The notes: generated by a model from the letters alone, not told the origin. Positions 18,903 through 27,598 are shown, numbered from the stretch's first letter. The stretch: DNA of 55,289 nucleotides from Sandaracinus sp. (GCA_002699025.1 PABA01000106.1:1-55289), one strand, 5' to 3'. Translations and numbers: made by a program.

Positions 18903-19322
18903 GTGACGCTCAGCGCGCTCCCGGGGCTCGGCGAGGAGATCGAGCTCGTCATCGAGGTCTCGCGCTTCTCCTTCGTGAAGCGCCGCCCGGACGGGCGCGT
19001 CCACTTCGTCTCTCCCGTGCCGACGCTCTTCAACTACGGGAGCGTGCCGAACACCCGCGCGGCCGACGGGGATCCGCTCGACGTCCTCCTCCTCGGTCCC
19101 CGGCTCCGGCGCGGCGCCCGCCGACGCGCGCACGTCCTCGGCGTCGTCGACTTCCTCGACGGCGGCGCGCCCGATCCGAAGATCGTCGCCGGCGCCCCGG
19201 GGGCGCGCCTCGGGACCTGGGAGCGCGCCCAGGTGACGACCTTTTTCCAGGTCTACGCCCGCGCCAAGCGCGTCCTCGATCCCGCCGGCGGCGGCGCCCT
19301 GTACCGCGGCTGGCTCGCCTGA
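18903..19322 (+). CDS. Short inorganic pyrophosphatase-like protein
   Basis: A 139-residue soluble protein similar to family I inorganic pyrophosphatases, which hydrolyse PPi to phosphate. The metal-binding core is visible: FNYGSVP with Tyr45, ADGDPLDV with Asp55/57/60, then FLDGG (Asp86) and PDPKIV (Asp91, Lys93). The protein is shorter than the usual 170-180 residues. Positions matching Glu31 and Arg43 of the E. coli enzyme appear to be Arg and a non-Arg residue, so activity may be altered. A GTG start is chosen because no ATG precedes the conserved region. No clear ribosome site is seen. It sits between two MYXO-CTERM genes and behind a minisatellite, so it may not belong to their operon. 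Confidence 0.75.
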   Translation: MTLSALPGLGEEIELVIEVSRFSFVKRRPDGRVHFVSPVPTLFNYGSVPNTRAADGDPLDVLLLGPRLRRGARRRAHVLGVVDFLDGGAPDPKIVAGAPGARLGTWERAQVTTFFQVYARAKRVLDPAGGGALYRGWLA

Positions 19323-19399
19323 GCTCGGCGCGGCCGGCCCGCCCTGGGCGCCGCGTGACCTTTCCGCGCGAGCGTGGCTCGCGCTACCTTCCCCCTCCG

Positions 19400-20872
19400 A
19401 TGGCTTGGTTGCGGTTCTTCACGGGGGCGGCGCTCTCGCTCGGCCTCCTGCTCGCCTCGGGCCCGGCCCGCGCGCAGTGCGTCGACACGGACGGAGACGG
19501 CTGCGAGGAGTGCCCGCCCGCGCGCGATCCCGCCGACGACGGCCCGGACGCGGACATGGACGGCCTCTGCGACGCCGGCGAGATCGCGGCGGGCACCGAT
19601 CCGATGGACGCCGACACGGACGACGACGGCGTGCGCGATGGCGACGAGCCTGCCTGGAGCGAGGACACGGACATGGACGGCGCCCCGAACGCCGCCGATC
19701 CGGACGCGGACGACGACGGCCTCTTCGACGGAACGGAGCTCGGCGTCGAGACGCCCGACGACGCGACGGATGGGGCCGCCGGCTTCTTCGTCGCCGACGC
19801 GGACCCGACCACGACGACGGACCCGCTCGTGGCGGACACGGACATGGGCGGCGTGCCCGATGGCTTCGAGGATCGGAACGGCGACGGAGCGGTCGACGAA
19901 GGAGAGGGCGATCCGAACGACGCCGCCGACGACGACCCGGCCGCGGACGCGGACATGGACGGGCTGCCCGATCTCCTCGAGGGCTTCGCCGATCCGGATG
20001 GCGACGACCTCCCGAACGCCCTCGACCCGGACTCGGACGGCGACGGCATCGCGGACGCCGAAGAGGAGGGCGACGGGGATCCGGCGACGGCCCCCGTGGA
20101 CACGGACGGCGACGGGGTGCCCGACTGGCTCGACGAGGACTCGGACGGCGATGGCGTGCCCGACGCGGAGGAGGCCGGCGACGGCGACCTGGAGACGCCG
20201 GCGCGGGATTCGGACGAGGACGGCGTGGCGGATTTCCGCGAGGAGGACTCGGACGGCGACGGGCTGAGCGACGCCGAGGAGGCCGGCGCGGATCCGAGCG
20301 CGCCCCGGGACACGGACGGGGACGGCCTGCCGGACTTCGCCGATCCGGACGCGGACGGGGACGGGATCGCGGACGTCGACGAGGCGGGGGCGGACACGGA
20401 CGGCGACGGCACGCCCGACCACCTGGACGAGGACGCGGACGGGGACGGGGTCTTCGATCGGGAGGAGGCCGGCGACGACGACCTCGCGCCCCCGCCCGTC
20501 TCGAGCGACCGTGACGGGCTGCCGGACTTCCGCGATCCGGACTCGGACGCCGACGGCGTGCCGGACGCCACGGACAACTGCCGCATCGTGCCCAACCGCG
20601 ATCAGCTCGACCTCGACGGGAACGGCGCGGGCGATGTCTGCGACGGCGACCTGGACGGCGACGGGTGGGCGGACGAGGACGACAACTGCCCCTTCGTGCC
20701 GAACGCCGACCAGGCCGACGAGGACGGCGACGGCCAGGGGGATGCCTGCACCGGCGAGCCCGAGGAGCCCGGCGTCAGCGGCGGCTCGGCGGACTGCGCC
20801 GCGGGGGGCTCCCCGGGCTCGGGCGCCGCGCTGCTGGCCTTGGTGGCGCTCGCGCTGCGCCGGCGTCGCTGA
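19400..20872 (+). CDS. TSP3-repeat surface protein with MYXO-CTERM tail
   Basis: A 490-residue exported protein: signal peptide to ARAQC, then DxDxDG type 3 repeats almost throughout. The last repeats (about 390-455) match the animal thrombospondin consensus closely, with DNCxxVPNxDQxDxDGxGxGDxCDxD and a second DNCPFVPNADQADEDGDGQG unit. The tail is GGSADCAAGGS, a hydrophobic helix and RRRR. It has no N-terminal domain and so is a pure calcium-binding stalk. A weak GC hairpin (20873-20901) follows. Its role is probably structural, alongside the other two MYXO-CTERM proteins of the cluster. Confidence 0.9.
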   Translation: MAWLRFFTGAALSLGLLLASGPARAQCVDTDGDGCEECPPARDPADDGPDADMDGLCDAGEIAAGTDPMDADTDDDGVRDGDEPAWSEDTDMDGAPNAADPDADDDGLFDGTELGVETPDDATDGAAGFFVADADPTTTTDPLVADTDMGGVPDGFEDRNGDGAVDEGEGDPNDAADDDPAADADMDGLPDLLEGFADPDGDDLPNALDPDSDGDGIADAEEEGDGDPATAPVDTDGDGVPDWLDEDSDGDGVPDAEEAGDGDLETPARDSDEDGVADFREEDSDGDGLSDAEEAGADPSAPRDTDGDGLPDFADPDADGDGIADVDEAGADTDGDGTPDHLDEDADGDGVFDREEAGDDDLAPPPVSSDRDGLPDFRDPDSDADGVPDATDNCRIVPNRDQLDLDGNGAGDVCDGDLDGDGWADEDDNCPFVPNADQADEDGDGQGDACTGEPEEPGVSGGSADCAAGGSPGSGAALLALVALALRRRR

Positions 20873-20901
20873 GGCCCGGCCCAGCTCACGGCGGCCGGGT
20901 C
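20873..20901 (+). terminator. Candidate terminator hairpin
   Basis: A 9-bp stem (20873-20881 with 20893-20901, one G-T pair) lies directly after the stop of the TSP3 gene. No T-run follows, so this is tentative. Confidence 0.35.
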
Positions 20902-20917
20902 GTGCTGGGCAGGTCGC

Positions 20918-20977
20918 GGTGGCTCAGCTCGCGGTGGCTCAGCTCGCGGTGGCTCAGCTCGCGGTGGCTCAGCTCGC
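20918..20977. repeat. 15-bp tandem repeat array, four units
   Basis: Four exact units of GGTGGCTCAGCTCGC lie between convergent genes (20872 and 21131), followed by decayed GGGTCACGG-containing copies to about 21030. Confidence 0.93.
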
Positions 20978-21130
20978 GGTGGGCCGGGTCACGGCGAGCC
21001 AGTGGCGGGCCGGGTCACGGTGGCCCAGCTCGCGGCGACTCCGCGAGAGTGGCCATCGCTTTGGTTCCTGGGTGATCCTGCGACGAGGGCGCGCTGCACG
21101 ACCTCGAGGTTCACCTTCGCGGCGGGGCAG

Positions 21131-21766
21131 TCAGCGGCCCGCGGCGAGCCGCGCCTCGGCGGCGGCGCGGACCTCCGCCGGCGCCTTGCCGGGGGCGCCC
21201 GCGTCGAAGGGGGGCGCCGGGTCGTACTCGATGCCGAGCTGGATCGCCTGCGCCGTGGCCTCGTCCGCGAGCCGCGCGGCGAGCCCGAGCGCCAGGTCGA
21301 TCCCGGCCGAGACGCCGGCGCCCGTGAGGATCTTGCCGTGCTCGACCACGCGCTCCTCGCGCGGCGTCGCGCCATACTCCGCGAGCGCATCGAGGTAGGC
21401 CCAGTGGGTCGTCGCCGGCGCCCCCTCGAGCAAGCCCGCGGCGCCGAGGAGGAGCGCCCCCGTGCAGACGCTCGCCGTGAAGCGCGTCGTCTCGTGGAGC
21501 GTGCGCAGGTGCGCGAGGAAGGCCTCGTCCTCCCGGAGGGGGCGCACGCCGAAGCCGCCGGGCACGAGCAGCACGTCCGTGCGCTCCACGTCCTCCCAGG
21601 CGACGTGCGGCTGGATCACGAGCGCGCCGTCGTCGCGCACCGGCGTCGGCAGCCCCGGCGCCGCGAAGCGCACGCGCGCCTCCGGGACGCGCCGGAGCAC
21701 CTCGTAGGGGCCGAGCGCGTCGAGGGCCGTGATCCGGTCGAAGACGAGCAGCGTGATGTCGAGCAT
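21131..21766 (-). CDS. DJ-1/PfpI family protein, isonitrile hydratase-like
   Basis: This 211-residue cytoplasmic protein has the DJ-1/PfpI fold. The nucleophile is Cys101 in TASVCTGALLL, the same position as in Pseudomonas isonitrile hydratase (InhA). The family features DALGPYEVL near residues 16-24, LVPGGFG, ATTHWAYLDAL and a C-terminal IEYDPAPPFDAG also match. Isonitrile hydratases convert R-NC to N-substituted formamides, but many homologues have unknown substrates. The gene is divergent from a WYL-type regulator starting 54 nt away, which suggests that the regulator controls it. Family assignment is firm. The reaction is probable only. Confidence 0.87.
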   Translation of the reverse strand: MLDITLLVFDRITALDALGPYEVLRRVPEARVRFAAPGLPTPVRDDGALVIQPHVAWEDVERTDVLLVPGGFGVRPLREDEAFLAHLRTLHETTRFTASVCTGALLLGAAGLLEGAPATTHWAYLDALAEYGATPREERVVEHGKILTGAGVSAGIDLALGLAARLADEATAQAIQLGIEYDPAPPFDAGAPGKAPAEVRAAAEARLAAGR

Positions 21767-21793
21767 GGGCGCCAGGGTAGGCCATGGACGCCG

Positions 21794-21811
21794 ATGTCAG
21801 CCTCATGTCAG
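21794..21811. promoter_or_regulatory. Direct repeat in the divergent promoter, candidate operator
   Basis: ATGTCAG occurs at 21794-21800 and again at 21805-21811, one helical turn apart, in the 54-nt gap between the isonitrile hydratase-like gene and its neighbouring regulator. Read on the other strand it is a CTGACAT pair. This is a reasonable site for autoregulation by the WYL protein, inferred from position only. Confidence 0.4.
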
Positions 21812-21820
21812 GTTTGTCGC

Positions 21821-22483
21821 GTGGCTCGCTCCGCCGACCGCGCCCGGACCCGCACCGAGCGCCTCTTCGCCATCGCCGAGCTCCTCCGCGCCCGCCGCTC
21901 CGGCATCACCGCCGCCGAGATCGCCGAGCGCTTCGGCGTCACCCTCCGCACCGCCTACCGGGACCTCGCCAGCCTCAAGGAGGCCGACCTCCCGCTCCGC
22001 GCCGACCGGGGCCGGGGCGGTGGCTACGCCCTCGACCGCCGCTACTCGCTCCCGCCGGTGAACTTCACGGCCCGCGAGGCCGCCGTGCTCGTCGCCGCCG
22101 CCGAGTGGCTCGTCCACATGCGCGTGATGCCCTTCGCCGGCACGCTCGCCAGCGCCCTCGACAAGGTGCGCGCGGCCCTCGGCGCGAGCGGCCAGCGCGC
22201 CCTCGGCCAGCAGCTCGACGCCCTCGACTTCGTCGGCGTGCCCGCCCACGCCTCCCGGCCCGAGGTGCGCGAGGCCATCGAGCAGGCCTTCTTCGAGCGG
22301 CGCCGCGTCGCGCTGGTCTACCTCGCCAAGGAGCGCACCCACTCCTACCGGCTCGAGGGGACCATCCGCCGCGTCGTCATGGACCGGGGCGAGACTCGGC
22401 TCGCCCTGCGCGACGCCGAGGGGAAGGAGCGCGTGCTGCGCCTCCACCGCATCCTCGAGGCGCGCGTCGAGCCGCCCTCCTGA
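21821..22483 (+). CDS. YafY-like HTH/WYL-type transcriptional regulator
   Basis: A 220-residue DNA-binding protein. An N-terminal HTH_11-type winged helix (TERLFAIAELLRARRSGITA, then AAEIAERFGVTLRTAYRDLASL) is followed by GGGYALDRRYSLPPVNFTAREA, typical of the YafY/WYL regulators. A C-terminal sensor part has a reduced WYL region (RVALVYLAKE...YRLEGTIRRVV). The GTG at 21821 is preferred because it leaves a usable intergenic region. An in-frame ATG at 21794 would overlap the candidate operator. Such regulators bind small ligands or nucleic acid and usually control the adjacent divergent gene, here the isonitrile hydratase-like enzyme. Confidence 0.85.
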   Translation: MARSADRARTRTERLFAIAELLRARRSGITAAEIAERFGVTLRTAYRDLASLKEADLPLRADRGRGGGYALDRRYSLPPVNFTAREAAVLVAAAEWLVHMRVMPFAGTLASALDKVRAALGASGQRALGQQLDALDFVGVPAHASRPEVREAIEQAFFERRRVALVYLAKERTHSYRLEGTIRRVVMDRGETRLALRDAEGKERVLRLHRILEARVEPPS

Positions 22484-22490
22484 GCCCCGC

Positions 22491-24146
22491 TCAGTCGCAG
22501 GAGCCGGTGCCCGTGTTCCCGCTCGCCGTCACGTCGCCGCCCACGTCCACCCGCGCGACCAGCGCGTCCACCGCGCACATGGGGAGCGCCACGTTGCCCT
22601 CCACCCGGAGGTCGCGCCCCACGCGGCTCAGCGCCGCGAGCGGATCGAGGTCCCTCAGCGCCGCGTTCGCCACCAGCTCGAGGTCGTTGCCGACCACCCC
22701 GATCCCCTCGAGCCCGCCGAGGCCCGCGAGCAGCGGGTTCCCCTCGATGGAGAGGTCCTGCGTGCGCGTCACCGAGCCCAGCCCGCCGAGGTCGGTCATG
22801 GACGGATTGAAGGCGACGCGGATGCGCCAGGCGGTGGTCACGGGTGGGAGCTCGGCGAGGTCCTCGAGCAGGTCGTTGCTCTCCACCAGCAGCTCGCCGA
22901 AGGAGCTCACGGCGCCGAGGCCGGCGACGCTGCGGAGCGCCGGGAGGCGCCGGAGCTGGAGGCTCCGGACCGTGCCCGCGAGCGAGCCGAGGCCGCTCAG
23001 ATCGACGACGGCGAGGTCGTCCAGGATCAGGTCGCCGAGCACCTGCGCGAGGTCGGCGAAGGGGGCCAGGTCGCTCACGCGCGGGAGCCGAGCGAGCGTG
23101 AGGTTGCCCGAGATGGACTCGAGGCCCGCGAGCGCGCCGAGGTCGTCCAGCTCGGGCGCGTCCTCGAGGAGCACGAAGTCGAGCGCGCTCGCCGCCGGCA
23201 GGCCGTCCAGCGAGGTCAGCGCGGGCGCGTCGCTCACCTGCAGCCCGCCGTAGCTCGCCAGCGCGGAGAGGCCCGCGAGCGAGGCCAGCGCGTCGACCTG
23301 CGAGAAGGTGAGGGCGCCGCCCACGCGCTCGAGCGCGCTCAGCCCCTCCAGCGAGGCGAGCTCGGGGGCTCGGTCGACCGTGAGCCGCCCCTCCACCTCC
23401 TCGATCGCCGCCAGCGCGCCGAGGTCCGAGAGCGCCCAGTCGCGGATCAGGTTCAGGTCGCCGCCGACGCTCGCGAGGTCGTCGAGCCCGTCGAGGGAGG
23501 TGAGCGCGAGGTGGCCCGCGACGAGCACGTCGCCCTCGACGTTCGTCAGCCCGGCGAGGCCCGCCAGGTCCGCGAGGGCGCCGTTCTCCTCGACGCGGAG
23601 CGCCGCGAGGGTGGTCACGGGGCCGAGCCCGGCGAGCGTCTCGAGGTCGCGCATGCTCGTGATGGAGAGCGTCCCGCCGATGCGCGCGAGCGCCCCGAGC
23701 CCCTCGAGGTCCCCGAGCTCCTCGTCGTCCTCGAGGGCGAGGTCGCCGCCGACCCGGGTGAGCCCGGCGAGGTGCGTCAGCGTCGTGATCTCGGCGTCGC
23801 GGATCGCCAGATCGCCGCCCACCTCCTCGAGCGTGGAGAGGGCGCCGAGGTCCGGGCCCGGGAGCCCGTCGACGGTGAGCGAGCCACCGATCGTCCGGCA
23901 GCCGTAGAGCGCCTCGAGCTCGGCGCGCGTGCGCACGACGTAGTCGCCCTCGCAGTCGCGGAGCGGCGGCGGCCCCGCGTCGACGTCGACGCGCGCGTCC
24001 GCGCCCCCGTCGCGGAGCTCGGTCCCGCCGTCGTCCGCGACCTCGGCGTCCGGCGCGCCCCCGTCCGTGCCCGAAGGGCCGGAGCCGCCGCCTCCGCAGG
24101 CCGGGAGCGTCAGGAGCGAGGCGAAGAGCGAGAGGGCGAGGCGCAT
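22491..24146 (-). CDS. Lipoprotein with receptor L-domain-like leucine-rich repeats
   Basis: A 551-residue lipoprotein. The signal MRLALSLFASLLTLPAC has a lipobox Cys17, followed by Gly/Ser and an Asp/Gly/Ala-rich linker with the DGGA/DAG motifs common in myxobacterial lipoproteins. From about residue 67 it consists of about 20-residue repeats of the form L-xx-L-x-GL-xx-L-xx-VGGDLxI, with NxxLxxLxGL turns. This is the beta-helical pattern of the receptor L domain (as in insulin/EGF receptors) and related LRR proteins. A disulphide near the C-terminus (CAVDAL...GSCD) may cap the solenoid. It is probably surface-exposed and binds ligand, but the partner is unknown. It faces the regulator gene tail to tail with 7 nt between the stops. 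Confidence 0.85.
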   Translation of the reverse strand: MRLALSLFASLLTLPACGGGGSGPSGTDGGAPDAEVADDGGTELRDGGADARVDVDAGPPPLRDCEGDYVVRTRAELEALYGCRTIGGSLTVDGLPGPDLGALSTLEEVGGDLAIRDAEITTLTHLAGLTRVGGDLALEDDEELGDLEGLGALARIGGTLSITSMRDLETLAGLGPVTTLAALRVEENGALADLAGLAGLTNVEGDVLVAGHLALTSLDGLDDLASVGGDLNLIRDWALSDLGALAAIEEVEGRLTVDRAPELASLEGLSALERVGGALTFSQVDALASLAGLSALASYGGLQVSDAPALTSLDGLPAASALDFVLLEDAPELDDLGALAGLESISGNLTLARLPRVSDLAPFADLAQVLGDLILDDLAVVDLSGLGSLAGTVRSLQLRRLPALRSVAGLGAVSSFGELLVESNDLLEDLAELPPVTTAWRIRVAFNPSMTDLGGLGSVTRTQDLSIEGNPLLAGLGGLEGIGVVGNDLELVANAALRDLDPLAALSRVGRDLRVEGNVALPMCAVDALVARVDVGGDVTASGNTGTGSCD

Positions 24147-24196
24147 CGCCCGCCAGGATACCGGCTCCGCGCCGGGCGCGCGCCTCGGCGGCCCGC

Positions 24197-25615
24197 TCAG
24201 CGCTGGATGGACTTGATCTCGAAGTACTCCTCGAGGCCCCACGGCCCGAACTCGCGGCCGTTGCCGCTCTGCTTGTAGCCGCCGAAGGGCGCGCGCGGGT
24301 TGAAGGCGCCGCCGTTCACGTCCACCTGGCCGGCGCGGATGCGGCGCGCCACCCGCTCGGCGCGGGCGTCGTCCCCGGACCAGACGGCCCCGGCGAGGCC
24401 GTAGGGCGAGTCGTTCGCGAGGCGGATGGCGTCCTCCTCGTCTTCGTAGCCGAGGATGCAGAGCACCGGCCCGAAGATCTCCTCGCGCGCGATGGTCATC
24501 TCGGGGCGCACCTTCGCGAAGACCGTGGGCTTCACGAAGAAGCCCTTCCCGAGGCCCTCGGGCGCGTCGGGCCCGCCGGTGACGAGCTCGGCGCCCTCCT
24601 CGAGGCCCTGCCGGATGTAGGCCCGCACCCGGTCGCGCTGGGTGGCGCTCACCATGGGCCCGAGGCGCGTCTTCGGCTCGCTCGGGTCGCCGACGGTGAA
24701 GCGCTCGGCGGCCTCCTTCGCGAGGCGCGCGGCCTCCTCCTCGAGCGCCTTCGGGACGAGCAGGCGCGTCCACGCCGAGCAGGTCTGGCCGCCGTTCAGG
24801 TAGCAGTCGTTCACGCTCGCCTTCACCGCCTTCGGCAGCTCCGCGTCGTCGAGGACCACGCTCGCGCTCTTGCCGCCGAGCTCGACCGTGACCCGCTTGA
24901 TGGTCTCGGCGGCCAGGGCGCTCACGCGGCGGCCGGCGCGGGTGGAGCCGGTGAAGGAGACCATGTCGACCTTCGGGTGCGTGACGAGCGCCTCGCCCAC
25001 CGTCGGCCCGTCGCCGCTCACCAGGTTGAAGACGCCCGGCGGCAGGCCGAGCCCATCGATCACGTCCGCGAGGACGAAGGCGCTCAGCGGCGCCACCTCG
25101 CTCGGTTTCAGGACCACGGTGCAGCCGGCGGCGAGGGCCGGCGCGACCTTCCCCGCGATCTGATGGAGCGGGTAGTTCCACGGCGTGATGGCGGCGACCA
25201 CGCCGACCGGCTCCTTCACCACGAGGGAGGTCCCGTGCTCCTCTTCGAGCGGGAGCTCCTCGATGAGCCGCGCGTAGTAGAGGAAGGTCTCGGCGGGCAT
25301 GCCGCCCTGGATCGGCCGGGCGAGCTTCTGGGGCATGCCCACCTCGCGGCTGACGAGGTCGCCGATCTCGTTCCGTCGCTCTGCCAGCGCCTCGCCGATG
25401 CGCCGGAGGTAGCTCGCCCGGTCCTCGACCGAGGTCGCCGCCCAGAGCGGGAAGGCGGCGGCCGCGGCTTCGACGGCGCGCTCGGCGTCGGGGGGCGCCC
25501 CCGCGGGGACGTGGCCGAGCACCTCCTCCGTCGCCGCGTCGATCACCTCGAAGCGGCCCTCGCCCTCACTCGCGACCCATTCGCCGCGCACGTAGATCCG
25601 ATCGCGCTCGTGCAT
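24197..25615 (-). CDS. NAD(P)-dependent aldehyde dehydrogenase
   Basis: This 472-residue aldehyde dehydrogenase oxidises an aldehyde to the acid. Catalytic Cys279 lies in NGGQTCSAW, the general base Glu245 in TVELGGKS, and Asn147 in [10 protein letters not shown]. The EEIFGPVL and [14 protein letters not shown] motifs are intact. The likeness is to the broad-range group 9-type dehydrogenases. The start at 25615 (MHERDRIYV) is chosen because the 32 upstream codons in the open frame merely translate the 16-bp repeat array that begins 6 nt upstream. The next gene on this strand ends at 25748, with only the array between. The aldehyde substrate is unknown. Confidence 0.93.
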   Translation of the reverse strand: MHERDRIYVRGEWVASEGEGRFEVIDAATEEVLGHVPAGAPPDAERAVEAAAAAFPLWAATSVEDRASYLRRIGEALAERRNEIGDLVSREVGMPQKLARPIQGGMPAETFLYYARLIEELPLEEEHGTSLVVKEPVGVVAAITPWNYPLHQIAGKVAPALAAGCTVVLKPSEVAPLSAFVLADVIDGLGLPPGVFNLVSGDGPTVGEALVTHPKVDMVSFTGSTRAGRRVSALAAETIKRVTVELGGKSASVVLDDAELPKAVKASVNDCYLNGGQTCSAWTRLLVPKALEEEAARLAKEAAERFTVGDPSEPKTRLGPMVSATQRDRVRAYIRQGLEEGAELVTGGPDAPEGLGKGFFVKPTVFAKVRPEMTIAREEIFGPVLCILGYEDEEDAIRLANDSPYGLAGAVWSGDDARAERVARRIRAGQVDVNGGAFNPRAPFGGYKQSGNGREFGPWGLEEYFEIKSIQR

Positions 25616-25620
25616 GCCGG

Positions 25621-25716
25621 GGTGATAGCACGCCGCGGTGATGGCAAGCCGCGGTGATGGCACGGCGCGGTGATGGCAAGCCGCGGTGATGGCACGGCGC
25701 GTTGATGGCACGGCGC
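25621..25716. repeat. 16-bp tandem repeat array, six units, at the aldehyde dehydrogenase 5' end
   Basis: Six units of GGTGATGGCA(A/C)G(C/G)CGC type with an alternating two-base change lie between the dehydrogenase start and the upstream histidine kinase stop. The first and last units are diverged. The array occupies the space where a promoter and leader would be expected. Confidence 0.93.
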
Positions 25717-25747
25717 CGCAGTCGCCACCGGGTCCCCGCGCCGTCGA

Positions 25748-27598
25748 TCAACGACCCACGAGCTCCCCCAGCGTCGTCAGCAGCTCCTTCATCCCGAAGG
25801 GCTTGCGGAGCAGCCGGTACTGCTCGGGGGGAAGCCCGCACTCGGCGACGTCGAGATCCGTGTAGCCGGTCGTGAAGACGACGCGCAGCGCCGGCCGCTC
25901 TCCCGCGGCCCACTTGGCGAACGCGATGCCGTCCTCCCCGGGCATGACGATGTCCGTGACGAGCAGGTGGATCTGCTCGCCCGCGTTCAAGAGCCGGCGC
26001 GCGGCGGAGGGGAAGCTCGCCGGCACGACCTCGTACCCCGCGCGCTCGAGGGGTCGCATGAGGGCGCGCCGGAGGGAGTCCTGGTCTTCGAGCAGGAGCA
26101 GGCGAAGGGCGCCGGGGGTGTTCGGCCGGAGGGCCGAGTAGCTCGTCTGGCGGCGTGACGAGTGGCCTCGGGCGGCTCGGTCGGAGAGCTGCGGGAAGCG
26201 GACGAAGAAGGTCGTGCCCCGGTCGAGCTCGGTCTCGAACGCGATCGTCCCCCCGAGCTCTTCGACCAGGCGCTTGACCGTGGCCAGGCCGAGGCCCGTC
26301 CCGGCCGTCCCCTTCGTCGTGTAGAAAGGCTCGAAGACGCGCGGCTGGACGTCCTCGGGGATGCCGTGGCCGGTGTCGCTCACGCTGAGCTCCACCTGCC
26401 GCTGCCCCTGCTCCCCTTCGACGCTCCGGGTGCCGATGGTCACCGTGCCGCCCTGGGGCATGGCGTCGCGGGCGTTCACGACGAAGTTCACGAGCACCTG
26501 CTCGATGAGCGAGGGGTCCACGTAGGCCCAGAGGGGCTCGGCGGTGGGCACGACGACGATCTCCACGTGGCTCTCGACCAGGCGCCGGAGCGTGCGGATG
26601 AGCCCGTGGACCAGCTCCTCGACGCGGACGGCGCGGGGCTCCGCCTCGGCGGGACGGGACATGACGAGGAGCCGGCGCACGAGCGAGCTGGCCCGATCGA
26701 CCACGCCCGAGAGGGCGTCCACGCACTCGCGCTGCTCCGCGTCGCCTTCCGTGAGCTCCGAGAGCATGTGGAGCTCCATGGTCATCGCCGTCAGCAGGTT
26801 GTTGAAGTCGTGGGCGACGCCTCCGGCGAGCTGACCCAGCGCGTCGAGCTGGCTGGTGTGGAGCAGCTGTTCGTTCGTCTCGAGGGTGCGCGTCACGTCG
26901 CGCATGACGGCGACGTAGTGGCTGGGCGTCGAGCCCGGCGTCCGGTAGAGCGGCGTGAGGGAGACGTCGTTCCAGAAGGCGGTGCCGTCCTTGCGGTAGT
27001 TGCGGAGCGTGACCCGCGTGGCCTTGCCGTTCTGGAGCGCGTCGACCATCCGCCGGATGCCCGGCTGGTCCGTCTCGTCGCCCTGGAGGAACGCGAGGGA
27101 GCTGCCGAGGGCGTCTTCCGGCGCGTAGCCGGTCACGTGCTCGAAGCCGCTGTTGGCCCAGATCGCCGGCCAGCCGCGGGCGCGGGCATCGGACACCACG
27201 ACCCCCTCCCGGGTCGCGTCGAGCGCGGCGCCGATGAGGTCGTGGAACTCGCGCTCGCGCTCGCGGGCCGTCTCGTCCACCACCCACAGGGCGGCGCAGC
27301 GCTCGCCCTCTCGTGAGCGCATGGGAGCGAGGACGGTCACGAGGGTGCGGCTCTCCCCGTCGAGCTCGGTCTCCGTCCGCTGCACGACCTCCTTCCCCTC
27401 GAACGCCTGGCGGAGCGCCCTTCGGAGCGACTTCGAGAAAGGCAGCTCGTCGAGGTGCTCTCCGGCCCGCGGGACCCGGCCGAAGTACCGCGCCAGGAGC
27501 TCCTCGCCCTCTTCGCTCAGGGCGTGGAGGCACCTCGTCGCGTCGATGAGGGCCCCGAGGCGCACGGAGGGGGTCGGGGAGGTGGAGTGGTTTGGCAC
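25748..27598 (-). CDS. Hybrid histidine kinase with a LOV-like PAS domain lacking the photoactive cysteine
   Basis: A 616-residue cytoplasmic sensor. An N-terminal PAS-like segment (about 10-112) is followed by a clear LOV-type PAS domain (about 120-237): NSGFEHVTGY, FLQGDETDQ, LRNYRKDGTAFWN, HYVAVMRDVT. LOV photoreceptors bind flavin and form an adduct with Cys in GRNCRFLQ. Here that stretch is GSSLAFLQ, with Leu168 for Cys, and the flipping Gln is Met232. A HisKA box with His263 (GGVAHDFNNLL), an HATPase domain (VNARDAM, DTGHGIP, GTGLGLATVKR) and a C-terminal receiver (phospho-Asp about 549 in VTDIVMPGEDG, Lys in LLRKPFG) complete it. A GTG start at 27598 is preferred because AGGAAAG precedes it by about 8 nt. 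No partner regulator is adjacent. Confidence 0.92.
   Translation of the reverse strand: MPNHSTSPTPSVRLGALIDATRCLHALSEEGEELLARYFGRVPRAGEHLDELPFSKSLRRALRQAFEGKEVVQRTETELDGESRTLVTVLAPMRSREGERCAALWVVDETAREREREFHDLIGAALDATREGVVVSDARARGWPAIWANSGFEHVTGYAPEDALGSSLAFLQGDETDQPGIRRMVDALQNGKATRVTLRNYRKDGTAFWNDVSLTPLYRTPGSTPSHYVAVMRDVTRTLETNEQLLHTSQLDALGQLAGGVAHDFNNLLTAMTMELHMLSELTEGDAEQRECVDALSGVVDRASSLVRRLLVMSRPAEAEPRAVRVEELVHGLIRTLRRLVESHVEIVVVPTAEPLWAYVDPSLIEQVLVNFVVNARDAMPQGGTVTIGTRSVEGEQGQRQVELSVSDTGHGIPEDVQPRVFEPFYTTKGTAGTGLGLATVKRLVEELGGTIAFETELDRGTTFFVRFPQLSDRAARGHSSRRQTSYSALRPNTPGALRLLLLEDQDSLRRALMRPLERAGYEVVPASFPSAARRLLNAGEQIHLLVTDIVMPGEDGIAFAKWAAGERPALRVVFTTGYTDLDVAECGLPPEQYRLLRKPFGMKELLTTLGELVGR

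Noticed and set aside
18610-18906. 98-residue Leu-repeat frame that looks like a hydrophobic peptide
   Set aside because: It is the translated minisatellite and has no ribosome site.
18549-19133. Antisense Ser/Thr/Asp-repeat protein resembling Sdr-type stalks
   Set aside because: The repeats come from the 18-bp minisatellite, and the rest of the frame is antisense to the pyrophosphatase-like gene. It has no signal peptide or anchor.
25616-25711. Extension of the aldehyde dehydrogenase to an ATG at 25711
   Set aside because: The added residues only translate the 16-bp repeat array.
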